A stretch of DNA of 64,000 bases from assembly GCA_021018995.1 (NCBI GenBank), contig CM037598.1, positions 72,496,671 through 72,560,670 on the forward strand, read 5' to 3'. The translations under genes and the position numbers were made by a program. The notes under the pieces were generated by a model, which worked only from the letters and a program-made list of their open reading frames with translations, ran no database searches and was not told the origin of the DNA. Positions 46,939 to 57,404 of the stretch are shown one piece after another. Position 1 is the first letter of the stretch, and each line of letters opens with the position of its first letter. Source of the DNA: Chloranthus sessilifolius (taxonomy: Eukaryota > Streptophyta > Magnoliopsida > Chloranthales > Chloranthaceae).

Positions 46939-47141
46939 ACATGTCACATGTCCCTAAAATACCAAGTCTCTCTTTAAAGTCGGTGCAAGGACCAACTCTC
47001 CAAGTGTAAAGGCCCTTCTCAAAATTTAAAAAAATGGGGACTGAGGCGGGGCGGCCGCCTGGGCGGCTTGGGCGACGCCCCAAATCTGGTCCGCCCGAGC
47101 GGCCACCCAAGCAACCACCCCGGACGACTTTAAGAACAATG

Positions 47142-47905
47142 CTCTGGGGGGACACAGCTAAGGTCAAGGACTTCAAAATTATACCCTAAACTTTCGAGGC
47201 GACCCAACAGTGAATAAGCAGGTGAGGGATGGACTCTTCTGAGGTGAGACACATAGGGCATCTATTCGGCAGATCTTTGTCGCGAGTGATCAACTGGTCC
47301 ATCGTAAGGATGTACCCTCTCACCGAGTCCAAACGAAAAATTTAACTTTTGGGGGAATCGGGGCCTTCCAGAAGGACCAATTGGCTCTAATTAGCAGCCT
47401 TCCCGTGAGGATTAGGTAGAAGGATTTTATGGAAAAGTCACCTTTTTAGCTTTAGCATGCATGGAATTCATATAGAACTTCATATAGAACTCCAGTAAGC
47501 TCCTTTGGATCCTTCCCACTTCAGTCCGTTCCAGGAAAGAAGAAACCCTGACAAGTTCTCCAGGGGGACCTAACTTAAGTTCAAAGGACTTCAAAATTAT
47601 ACCCAAAACTTTCGAGGCGACCCAACAGTGAATAAGCAAGTGAGGGATGAACTCTTCCGAGGTGAGACACATAGGGCATCTATTCGGCAGTTCTTTGCCG
47701 CGAGTGATCAATTGGTCCATCGTAAGGATGCGCCCTCTCACCGTCGTCCAAACGAAGAATTTAACTTTTGGGGGAATCGGGGCCTTCCAGATAAAGGGCC
47801 AATTGACTCTAATTAGCGGCCTTCCCGTGAGGATTCAGTAGAAGGATTTTATGGAAATCATCTTTTTTGCTTAGCGTGCATGGAATTCATATAGAACTTC
47901 TCCAA
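47142..47905. repeat. Direct duplication of about 350 bases within LINE 2
   Basis: 47142-47490 and 47560-47905 are near-identical (for example ACTTTCGAGGCGACCCAACAG and TAACTTTTGGGGGAATCGGG in both). Each copy ends with GCATGGAATTCATATAGAACTT, which includes the LINE target site. A third partial unit (CACTTCAGTCCGTTCCAGG) sits at about 46333 and 47520. Confidence 0.85.
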
Positions 47906-50195
47906 ATATAGCGGCAGAATAGATTTCTTCCTTAGAGAATAATAGCAGATCCTCCGTGAAAATGAGATGTGAGATCTCAAGGATACTCTCATCCATGAAC
48001 CTGACCGGTTGATGATTAGAATTGATTTTCTCTTCTAGACATCAATCGGTCAGTTCCATAATAAGTGTGAAAAGGAGCGGCGAAAGTGGATCGCCTTGCC
48101 GTAGCCCATATTGAGATTGAAAATATCCATGTGGCGTGCCATTAATGAGAATGGAGAGCGAAGGAGTGCAAACACATTCTTTGATCCATGAAATCCATGT
48201 ATCATCAAAGCCAAGTTTACGAAGAATTTCCAAAAAGAAATCCCATCTTACTTTGTCAAAAGCCTTCCTAAAATCAATCTTTGCACAAAAAGCTTTCGGG
48301 CCATGAACCAAATGGAATTTATGGACGAGTTCATGAGTTGAAACGATGTTTACAGTGATGCTTCTTCCCTTAACAAAAGTCGACTGATTGGGGCTGATGA
48401 GGGAGGGAAGAACCCTGGACAACCTTTCTGCCAACATTTTAGTGATTACTTTATACAATACAGGAAATTGAATAATGCCTTAGGCCTGAATTTCTCAATC
48501 GAGTTAGCCCCGGTTTCTTTAGGGATAAGATGAATGAGAGTGTTGTTTACAGATCTGAGTCATTTATTTTTTGTGAAGAAATGACTTACCGCTTTAAGAG
48601 TGCCCTTGCCAATAATAAGCCAGTGAGCTTTATAGAAATCCATAGGAAAATGATCTGGTCCAGGTGCTTTGTTGAGAGGGGAGTTAAAGAAGAAACTCTG
48701 AATCTCATTAGAAACCGGTCTTGACAACATCAAGGCTTGAATAGGAGAAAGTTTTGCTGGGATTTGAGGGCTTCCTTTTCAGAAGAAGTATGAGTATAGT
48801 AAGGGTTCAACGGTTTTAATTGTGCTTGAAGATGTAAAAATCTCCCTCTTATGCCAGTGCATGGTCTCCAATGGCTTGAGGATCAGAAAGAGTTTCACCC
48901 GAGGGAGACACTCCATTCATAAAAGGAATTAGCAGAGATCCTTGAAGAAACTGAGGAATAGAAATCTTTCATATTCCGATCAGCATTATTTAGCCACTGC
49001 ACTCGAGAGTTTTTCTTTTATAACTTTCCCTCATTATCAAGTTCTACTATAAGGGCTTTGACAACTTTCCTTTCCTTGGCAATGAAATTGTCATTGTGAG
49101 GTAGGATCTGGAGCCTTGTTTGGATATTGGCAAGATCGGCATATGCTTGGTTTCTGCGGCCGTGAATGGAGCCCCTTTGTCTATTCCAAACCTTGGCTCC
49201 TTTTTTTACTTCCTTTAGCTTTTGCTATAAGACGAACATGGAATTTCCATAGCTAACTTTGGACCAGGATTCCTTAACCATCTGAGAGAACCCCTCTTGG
49301 GAGGACCAATAAGCAAAGTACTTGAAACTATCAGTGGCGAATGATCAGATACAGAAGGCAAGCGATATTGAACCATTACATTGGGCATGAAGTTCTTCCA
49401 TGAGGCATTTCCAAGGGCACGATCAAGTCTGCAAAGGATCGTCCTAGGACCTGAGGATTTATTGCACCAAGAGAACGTATTTCCGGTTTCTCTCAGATCA
49501 GTGAGAAGACAAGTATCCACGCAGGCATTGAAAGGGCTAATAATACTGGCCAAAATTAGCTCCCCTCCAATTTGTTCATCTACATGTCTAATGCAGTTGA
49601 AGTCTCCAAGAACCAACCATGGGCAATCAATGCTAGAGGCAACTGAGCACATAAAATTCCATAGGTCAACTCTATTATAGGCTAAATTGGATGCATATAT
49701 AGCTGTGAGAGTGAATTTGAATCCATCTATAGCCCGCATAGCATCACAGTGAATATATTTGATCAGAAGAAGTCACTTTCGCCGAAGAGTTTCAAAGAAG
49801 CCATATTCTGCCAAAGCTATGCTTGTCATAGTTGCTAATGAATGACCAGTCCTTGTCGATGGCTCTCAAAACCTTGAAAGATCTGCTTTCAGAAATCCGG
49901 GTTTCAAGAAGACAAAATAATGTCAGCATGATGATAAAAAACTAATTTTTGACAGCATTTTGCTTATTGGGGTGCTTCAGTCCCCTAATATTGCATCCTC
50001 AGTGGAATCAAATATCCCATTGGAATTCGTATTTTCAGCACCAGCAGTGTCCTTTGAGATCCTAAATCTCGTAAGTGGAGGGGGTCCTTTATTTTGGTTT
50101 TTCTGTTTGACGTTTTCCGTATAAGTACCGTCCTTAGGGGCATCAGATTGTTGAGAGCTGGACTTAGAATTTGTAGGATTGGAGGTCGGTTGCAC
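47876..50195 (-). pseudogene. LINE 1, upstream part: ORF1 tail, endonuclease and RT
   Basis: Minus-strand order: a Ser/Gln-rich linker at 50195-49977 (SQQSDAPKDGTYTEN), then an exonuclease-endonuclease-phosphatase domain ending in the 174-codon frame 49739-49215 (CPWLVLGDFNCIRHVDEQIG, LDRALGNASW, SDHSPLIV). RT at 48458-48042 reads NQSTFVKGRSI, KIDFRKAFDKVRWDFF and GLRQGDPLSPLLF. The next motif, normally FADD, is FTEDLLLFSK just downstream. About 750 bases between endonuclease and RT are scrambled by stops. The frame resumes at 45964 after LINE 2. Confidence 0.85.
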
Positions 50196-50209
50196 AGGTT
50201 GAAGAGTTT

Positions 50210-50212
50210 GTG

Positions 50213-50247
<35 letters not shown>
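50210..50247. repeat. (TA)n microsatellite
   Basis: A short pure TA tract at the upstream border of LINE 1. Confidence 0.9.
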
Positions 50248-50250
<3 letters not shown>

Positions 50251-50590
50251 GCTACAGGCTCTTGAGAGGGGGTAGAGGCTTCCAGGATTGTGACTCTGTC
50301 TCCGTTATGAGATGCTTTGTTCCCACCTAATGGGATGCTTTAGTCTCACATTAGTTGTAAACTCGACTTGGGATATAAGTGAGCTCCTTCCCATCCAGGT
50401 TGGGTCGTCACAAACTCACAACCATAGTACTTACCTATTAAGTCCTCCGGCTGAAGTCCAAGGATGGTGTTTGGCCAACTACATGGATTGTCTGTAATTT
50501 ATAGAGAAACTACATTGGTGAAAAGACTGTGGAGATCATTCGCTTGGCGAATGAAGTGGGTAGTCACTCTTTAATGGTTGAGGATATTTT
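50248..50590. other. Non-coding, possible TRIM or copia LTR piece
   Basis: The phrase GGGATATAAGTGAGCTCCTTCCCATCCAGG resembles small plant terminal-repeat elements. Only one copy is present and no edges were found. Confidence 0.3.
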
Positions 50591-50855
50591 TTAGGCATTG
50601 ACTCCATGTTAGAATTTCCGGGACTTTTAACCGAAGTTGAGTTGTTTCGAATTGCTTGTCGGAGAATAAACCGGCTAGAGAGAACGACCACCTGGGAAAC
50701 GCCAGAAGCCCCGAGCCATAGTGGAAGGGAACTTGATACATACAGGCCTTTTTGTAGGCCCCTTCCCGGACTTGAACCCGAGACATGGTGTTGCCTCTAA
50801 TTTTATATGTCAAGGACCTAACCAACACACTGAAGACACCTAGGTGTTAATGGAG
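50591..50855 (-). mobile_element. tRNA-derived SINE-like sequence 1
   Basis: On the minus strand a promoter A-box-like GTGTTGGTTAGGTCC is followed about 45 bases later by a B box, GGTTCAAGTCC. A body of about 180 bases follows. The 3' end could not be fixed. Confidence 0.5.
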
Positions 50856-51077
50856 TGGAAAGTTAAGCCCTTATTGCTTTGGAATCATTACAGCAATCTT
50901 CCTTGGATGTTCGTTGATGACACATTCATATGGTGCAGATGACCCAAATGCCCAGATCTGACCACCTCACGACATCCTTATAATCACCCTAGCCCCTCTT
51001 CTTCCTCCGATGCAGATTTCTAAGAGACTAATATATCAAATGAAAGTGTGATGTATTATTTTCATCCATTGTCTGTT
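50856..51077. other. Intergenic DNA, nothing recognised
   Basis: No frame or structural signal was seen. Confidence 0.35.
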
Positions 51078-51270
51078 TTTTATAACAGGGGTATCCGGCC
51101 TCTTAGAGCACCCGACTAAGTCCCCTGGTACGTGCAATCCCTGCACATCACACGTACCAGTCAGTAGGGATAAATCCCTGGGAGTGGCCAACAGGGGGTG
51201 GGATTAAAACTCAGAACCTCCATTTTCATGGATATCTAGCACTAACAACTGCTACATTCTTCACCTCCAA
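51078..51270 (-). mobile_element. tRNA-derived SINE-like sequence 2
   Basis: The minus strand starts GTAGCAGTTGTTAGTGCTAG (A-box-like). It continues with GGTTCTGAGTTTTAATCCC (B-box-like) and ends GGATACCCCTGTTATAAAAAAC. The A-rich end and box spacing fit a SINE. Confidence 0.55.
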
Positions 51271-51693
51271 GGTTTCTCACCTTCCGACTGTTTTTTTTGC
51301 AATTAGGCTATAAAAATCATGTAAGAAGATCTTAAATACCATCACCTTCAAATTTTCTCACCTTTCAGTGAATGTCATGAAATGTTGGAGTCGTAGAGAA
51401 GTCTCTTGTAACCAGTTTCAGTCCTGCCTAAACTGATTAATTATTTCCAGCTGTAAAACGAAAGCAATAGAAATAACCAAGCATTACAATATTCAATATA
51501 ATGTTTTCTTTCTTTTTCTCCTTTTCTAAATAAGTTCCACAATGCATATTACCACAATAACATTTATCATTCCACATATTTATTCGCTTAAAATTTTCAT
51601 AAGTGATTTTTGTTGTAAATAACTTTTAATATCCAATCCAATAAAAGAATGATCATTGCAAAGAGAGAGAGAGAGAGAGGGCGGGAGAGAGGT

Positions 51694-54487
51694 TCACTTG
51701 AAGAGCTCACTTCCGAGAGTAACAACACTAATCTCCTCACCCGAACATGCTGCTTGCTGATGACCCGTTTCTCTTTCTTGAATCAGCTCTAGCTCTTTGA
51801 CCACCGTCTTCATTACTGGCCTTCTCACTCCAGTATCTATGCATTGCAATGCCAGCTCCATCAGCCATTGCAGAGCATCTTTTGCATCTGACCCTACCCT
51901 CTTATCAGCAAAACCGGTAAGATCACGGGGGGTGTTCTTAGCCTTTCAAAGGAGATAAAAAAAAAAATAATTTCGGGTTATTAGATTAGCATAATACTTT
52001 GAAAGCAAAGATTGGTAGGTTGCATTCCCCTTTCTTTCAAACCATTTTACTCGTTAATTATTTTATTTGTGTTCCAAAAGCTAATGGTTAAAAAATGGCC
52101 AGTTGATCAATAGCTACATTATTAGTAGAGCTATGGGTAAGGAAATCAAAACCACAATTAGTCTTGCAAAGAACATTTTCGTGGCCTTCATGACAGAATA
52201 ATCACATCGCAAAAATGGGACATGGATTGGTGCAAGATCATTAATAGTTGAAAAATATTATATAATTGAGATGAAGAGGAACAAAATTTATAATCTAACC
52301 ATATAAATGAATAGATAAAATTAATTACCTTTTCTACTAGACTCTGCAATGGTTCTGATTGGTTTCCATTCAAAATTTCATGTCCACTTATCAGTTCCAG
52401 TAAGAAAACCCCATAACTGTAAACATCGTTTCTTTCTGAAAACGTACTAGACATGTTCAACCTGAACAAAGATTTCAAAAGAATTTCAAATTTAAATGGA
52501 TCATCTTTGATTACCCAAAACAAACTTGTTCAAGAATTCAAAAAACTAGAGCGAACTCGATACGATAAATAACCAAAATGACTAACTTGATTATTTCAGC
52601 ACACGAAAAAACTCAATTGAAAAGTTGAATTTGTAGCATTTTTCTCGACTACATCATTTTTTTACTGAATTAGGTACTGGAAAATGTTGATAAAAAGAAC
52701 TGCTAACTATAGGACTCAATTTCTTTTTTGCATCCAAAGTACTTTTCCGACCAATGAGTTGCCCATTGGGCAATTATAAAGTTCAATTCAAGTTTCAAGT
52801 TTTTGAACCTTGACACTGTCTGACTTCTTGTAACCATGGCTGCTTCATTTGAATAATCTCATCATTTGATCAAGAAGGATAAAAAAGCGTACTCTGGGTC
52901 AATGAAGTAATCAATGCCCGACGATGATTCAGCCGGGGTACTCCTAATCAGTAATTTGGAAAGTCCAAAATCAGCTACCTTCACTGTGAAGTTATCATCC
53001 ACAAGAACATTACTTGTTTTGAAGTGCATGTGCAGGAGAGGGGGTGCCAAACTGTGGAGATACTCAAGTCCTGATCTCACATATACAACAGAACAGAGCA
53101 TTAGCATTCATCATTATATATAAAGCAACACAGAGTTAAGTAATGTAACAACAAAGTCAAATTCCCGGCTATACGATCGAGATATTATGGATATTGATGT
53201 CCTTAGGAAAGATTAAATATTAAACGGTTTATTTGAGTAGTGGTTTACCTCTAGCTGCACCCAAAGCAATGGATAGCCGCTTATGGATGATTCGCTTCCC
53301 AATTGGAGAACCTACATTATCTGCAAAAATTATGACCATTAAATAAAAATAGAAAGAGAGAGAGAGAGAGAGAGAGCGCACCATATAGATGGTTCCCAAC
53401 ATTTCCATTAGGCAGATAATCATAGACAAGTAACTGCTGACGGCTTTCCTGACAATAACCAATAAGCTTGACAATATGCTTGTGGTAGATACGACCTATG
53501 TTCTCTACCTGAAAGAATGTAATATAAAGCTTAGTGAAATCTGAATACACTAATGAAAAAAGCATAATGGCGACTAATTCAACAGAGGTCTCAATACTGT
53601 TTATGAAAAGGAGAGAAAGGATTTAGCAAACCCACAAAAAAAAATTGCAAAGAAGAGAAATAATTTGTGGCATGTTAGTATGTGAGCCTCGGATACCCAG
53701 GTTATCAAAAAAAAAAAAAACAATAACACAAATATTTTGCAATTTCTGAGCATGACACAATACATGTAGACATGGACTCATGTGCCAATACAGGGATACA
53801 AAGATCTACATTTTTTTCATAAATTTTTATAAGAGTTTTGGAAAAAAAATTTATATATTTGAATCAAACTGGACTTGCGTGACAAGGCTGGATATAACTC
53901 CAAATTTTTCTCCAAGAATTTTTCATAAAATTTAAGGCAATTTACTTTATTTTTTGTTAGGTATTACTTGTGCTGCACAGACATTTCAGCATATCTGGAT
54001 CTTGGAGCTAAAGAATCCACCATATATATCCGTCTCCATCACAACATAGTGTCCATGTCTAAGGTTAAACCCATCACAGAGATCTTAATGTAAAAACTTA
54101 TGTTGTCCAAGATGCTGCATATGCATGAAAACTCGAAAGTAAAAATATAAATGCGAGAAAAGAGGGTGCTAATGAGCCTTTTGTCTGCATAGAGACAACA
54201 GAAATGTTACGCATCCAATATTAAAAACCCAAACTTTTAATCATTCCTATATCCCTTTACCTCTTGAATAAAATGCTGACTTGGTTCATGTAGGCGTCTT
54301 TTGATAGCCACAATAGATCCATCCTGAAGCAGCCCTTTGTATACTAAACCGAAGCCACCTTCACCAATAATATTAGTATCACTAAAGTTGGATGTAGAAA
54401 GTTCAAGTTCTGTGATCGTAATCTGCCTTAAGTTCTGTATCTCATGAGCATCAGGCTGGGTGGATGCATTTACTCTTGCTCGATCAA
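51694..54487 (-). CDS. Receptor-like protein kinase with atypical catalytic loop, 3' six exons
   Basis: Exons on the minus strand: 54487-54261, 53508-53382, 53320-53249, 53070-52893, 52461-52329 and 51942-51694, all with GT-AG introns. Lengths and phases join into one frame of 328 codons without a stop, ending at TGA. Visible kinase landmarks are the Gly loop GEGGFG, VAIKRR (ATP-binding Lys), DFG in VADFGLSKLL, the activation-segment end DYFIDPE and DVYSYGVFLLELISG. The catalytic loop reads HMHFKTSN where active kinases have HRDxKxxN, so the catalytic Asp is absent. The protein ends VTLGSELFK. Family: plant RLK/RLCK kinases, membrane signalling. Earlier exons (expected signal peptide, ectodomain or membrane span) were not found. 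This is the one apparently intact host gene in the window, though it could be a partial copy. Confidence 0.82.
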
Positions 54488-54989
54488 CTGAAAGAAGATA
54501 GAGAAAAAAAAGACACTGAATTTAGGCGGCTAAGTCTTTTGAAAGTAAGATTAAAAAGTTGTTTGATGAGATATTACTATTTTCCAACTCATAACCATAT
54601 ATCTTATTTAAACCATCTAGCTGATCTTAAAATAGTTGTCATACTTCTGTTTTTAATTGATTATGGTGTATCTATTACTTAGTACTTGTAACCAAGGAAA
54701 TTTCTGAAAATTTCCTCCTGTATCGGATACATAAATATTAGAGACAGATACCATAGCTACTTCTTTCAGCGAGGATCCATCATCCATGAGCAGTTTTGAG
54801 AGTGAACCATTTATGGCAGTTTCTTCATGGACTTTTGCCTATATGTATTATAGACTGAGGAACTGTGTCCTCTCCCTGTCGAAATGTATTCTTAAATAGA
54901 GAGAAGTTACTCCCCCGTCATCACCGATCCCAAATAAGTAGTAACTACATATAGTATCTTTATATCCCACAGTTGGCCATTAATGGTAG
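54488..54989. other. Upstream intron or flank of the kinase gene
   Basis: Directly before the first identified exon stands a pyrimidine-AG acceptor (CTATCTTCTTTCAG), so a further upstream exon is expected. No candidate could be recognised here. Copia sequence begins at about 55000. Confidence 0.4.
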
Positions 54990-55676
54990 TGGAGGTGACG
55001 TTGCTGCCTGGGATCAAGTCCCCTGATAAGTTTTTAGGATGGGATAAGGCTATGATGATGATGACATTAGTTGGAAAAATGGTTTTGATTGGATGCTCTT
55101 TAATATCCTCATTCCTTGGTCCTTATGGCTGGCAGATTGCTTTGATTGGCAACCTTGTAGATTTTCTGTTTCCCAAATTGTGGGGGCTTCAAATCTTTGA
55201 TGTCATCTTCAAGATCATTGAATTGGGGTTGCAAACTTTTTGAGCAATCGGAATAGAGCTGGGCTTGTAACCTGTCATACCAACCCGAGGAAGAAGATTT
55301 TGAACATAGTTTGGCTAACTCGAAAGGCCTTGTGTAGTAGCAGTCACTTCTATACAAAGAAAATAATGTAAAGTCCCAAGGTTCTTCATATATAATTCAA
55401 TGCCAAGTTTTCGTATGAATTTAAATAATGGTTGATCATTATCACTTGCGATGATGATCTCATCCACTTATACAGTAAAAATAAGAGTCTTGAGGAACGC
55501 GATGAATAAAAAGAGAGGAGTTTGCAATGCTACATTGGAAGCCCAAGTTAAGTAGATAGAGTCTGAATCGATCAACCCAAGCTCAGGGACCTTGTTTAAG
55601 ACCATATAAAGCCCGTTGAAGAAGAGAAAAATGGTCTGAGTAAGAAGCATTAGTAAACAGTATGGGTTGTTCCATG

Positions 55677-55798
55677 CAAGGATCAAAATTTCAGCCGAAA
55701 TTATCAGTTTCAGTCCCCACCAAAATGATAATATGGGACCGAAATTTCGGTTTCGGTCCCCTCCGAAACCGAAATGTAACCCGAAATTTTGATCCTTG
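55677..55798. mobile_element. 122-bp hAT MITE in copia RT
   Basis: The terminal inverted repeat CAAGGATCAAAATTTC is nearly perfect at both ends. The flanks GTTCCATG at 55669-55676 and 55799-55806 are identical, a perfect 8-bp duplication. The interior consists of CCGAAATTTCGG- and GGTTTCGG-type short palindromes. Confidence 0.92.
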
Positions 55799-55936
55799 GT
55801 TCCATGTAAACACATTCTTTGAGATGGCCATGTAGAAAAGCATCACTAACATCTAACTGACGAAGAGTCCGCTTCTTCATTGTGGAGATAGCAAGAACAA
55901 GACCAATTGTGGCGGGGCAAATGACTGAGTTGTAGT

Positions 55937-56151
55937 CATGGGTCAAAATATCGTCCGATACTGATACGTATCGTCCGATACGTATCGGTTTTGGACCTCA
56001 CCGATACGGTACATTCAAGGTACCGTATCGGTGCCTCCCATACAAAAATTCAAAATATCGGACGATACATTGGAATGTATCGTCTGGAACCGATACGTAT
56101 CGGTTTTGGGGCTGGACGATACGTATCATTTTTCCGAGATTTTGATCCATG
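55937..56151. mobile_element. 215-bp hAT MITE with ATCGTCCGATACGTATCG repeats, in copia RT
   Basis: The ends CATGGGTCAAAATATCG and, inverted, CATGGATCAAAATCTCGG form terminal repeats. The flanks GTTGTAGT (55929-55936) and GTTGTAGG (56152-56159) agree at 7 of 8. The inside is built of CGATACGTATCG and ATCGTCCGATA blocks, as in the large hAT at 56849-62619. Confidence 0.9.
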
Positions 56152-56869
56152 GTTGTAGGTCTCGTCAAAATCAACACCTTCCATTTGAGCAAATCTCTTT
56201 GTGACTAGATGAGCCTTAAAACGGTCAACCGCCCGTCAGCTTTTTATTTTGTTTCAAAGGCCTATTTCAAACCAATGAAATTCATGATATCGGTGAGAGG
56301 CACAAAAGCCAAGTTTTATTAAGATGTAACGCCCAGATTTTTTGTTCCGTGGTGTTTCGCCATTGAGGCCGTTTAAGAGCAGTTCAAATGATTGGAGGTT
56401 TCAAGGTGTCGACACAATCGCCAGTAGGGGAGTGATGGAGTCCCAAGTGAAGTCTTTAATAATTGGGTTGAAAAATGGAATCACTGCAGAGGTGTGTTAT
56501 CATGGAATGTCGGTGCGAGAATAAAGCACCCACGGAATTTGGTACAAAACACGAATCAGGTGAAGAAGTGGAGGCCAATTCATTATCAAAAATGGGTCCA
56601 ATTGAAAAGTGAGGAGGGGGACGACGGCACTTATTCAAAATTTTGCCTCAGTTCAGTATTTTGCACCGATTCAGGACTTGGTAAGGATTCATCAGTATTT
56701 GGCACCAGTTCAGGATTTATCACAAGTTCAGGAGAACACAATGCATGAATTTGTACTAGATTTGGAACACCTTCAGTATTTAAAACAGGTTGAGGAGAAG
56801 TTGAGTTCAGGATTTGTGTAGGTTTGATACAAAGTGTTGTAGTAGATACATGGGCCAAAATACCGGAAA

Positions 56870-56970
56870 TTCGATACATATCGTCCTGACCTCCAGGACG
56901 ATACGTATCGGGTATCGTCCGATACATTCAATGTATCGGCGATACATTGAATGTATCGGTTTGATACATT
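56870..56970. repeat. Left subterminal palindrome array of the large hAT
   Basis: It contains CGATACATATCG, ATACGTATCGGGTATCG, ATCGTCCGATACATT and ATGTATCGGCGATACATT in tandem and inverted order. Confidence 0.85.
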
Positions 56971-57404
56971 AAAAAAAAAAAAAAATCCCCAAAAAATCTG
57001 AAAAAAGAGCAAAAAAATCTGAAAAATTATATTTATTTATTTTGTATTTATTTCAACTATTTTTGCTTTTATTTTTGACTTATTTGATGCATTATTTAGA
57101 TGAATATATAAGTCGCATGCCTATTTTGTGACTTAACCCAAGTCACATGCCTATTTTGTGACTTATTTTTGACTTAAGATCACATTTTTGACTTAATGTA
57201 ATAGATCTTCTAACATTATTTTTGACCAGCTAATCACATGCCTATTTTATTAACAATATTTCATAATTTGATCGACGCAGTCACGCATAAACTAAATTAT
57301 AATGTATATTGACAAAAATAAATTATATATTGTCAAAATTAATAGCTATGTTGATAAAAATAAATTTAATTGTACATGGAAAACTTACTTTAGAGCAACA
57401 TTGA

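Larger units (their letters stand above)
46381..47141. mobile_element. hAT-type MITE with GC-rich ends, inside LINE 2
   Basis: The ends CAGTGTTCCTAAAGTCGG and, inverted, CATTGTTCTTAAAGTCG form terminal repeats. The flanking octamers CTCCAGGG and CTCTGGGG match at 6 of 8. The outer 100 bases on both sides are rich in GGGCGG/CCGCCC. Inside lie a (TA)n tract (46475-46540) and fold-back MITE copy C. Confidence 0.75.
45965..47875 (-). mobile_element. LINE 2, 5'-truncated L1 inserted in LINE 1
   Basis: The A-rich tail appears as a T run at 45966-45975, preceded on the minus strand by AATATATTTCTCGTTACCGA, a common plant L1 3' end. The direct repeat GTGCATGGAATTCA lies at 45951-45964 and 47876-47889, a 14-bp target duplication. 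It splits the LINE 1 RT reading at FHA|HSGLQVN. It carries zf-RVT sequence (RILTMDQLITRGKELPNRCP, CPMCLTSEEF), an internal duplication and a 3' UTR. Confidence 0.83.
54990..56848 (-). pseudogene. Ty1/copia pol: integrase tail, RT and RNase H start (interrupted)
   Basis: Minus-strand order from 56848: a repetitive Pro/Asn/Glu linker after integrase, then the RT start VDFDETYN (about 56165), broken by a MITE. It resumes as PATIGLVLAIS and TLRQLDVSDAFLHGHLKECVYMEP (55900-55800), broken by a second MITE, then ALYGLKQGP*AW (about 55590). The active site is degraded to VDEIIIAS where YVDDIIIAS is usual (about 55460). Then follow LGTLHYFL and VQNLLPRVGMTG (about 55390-55300). The upstream part (Gag, protease, integrase) is at 62628-64000, displaced by the large hAT. 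Many stops. Confidence 0.85.

Noticed and set aside
55109-55357. 82-codon frame suspected as a new gene
   Set aside because: It joins frame-shifted copia RT/RNase H sequence and flank; the real match is the neighbouring copia frame.
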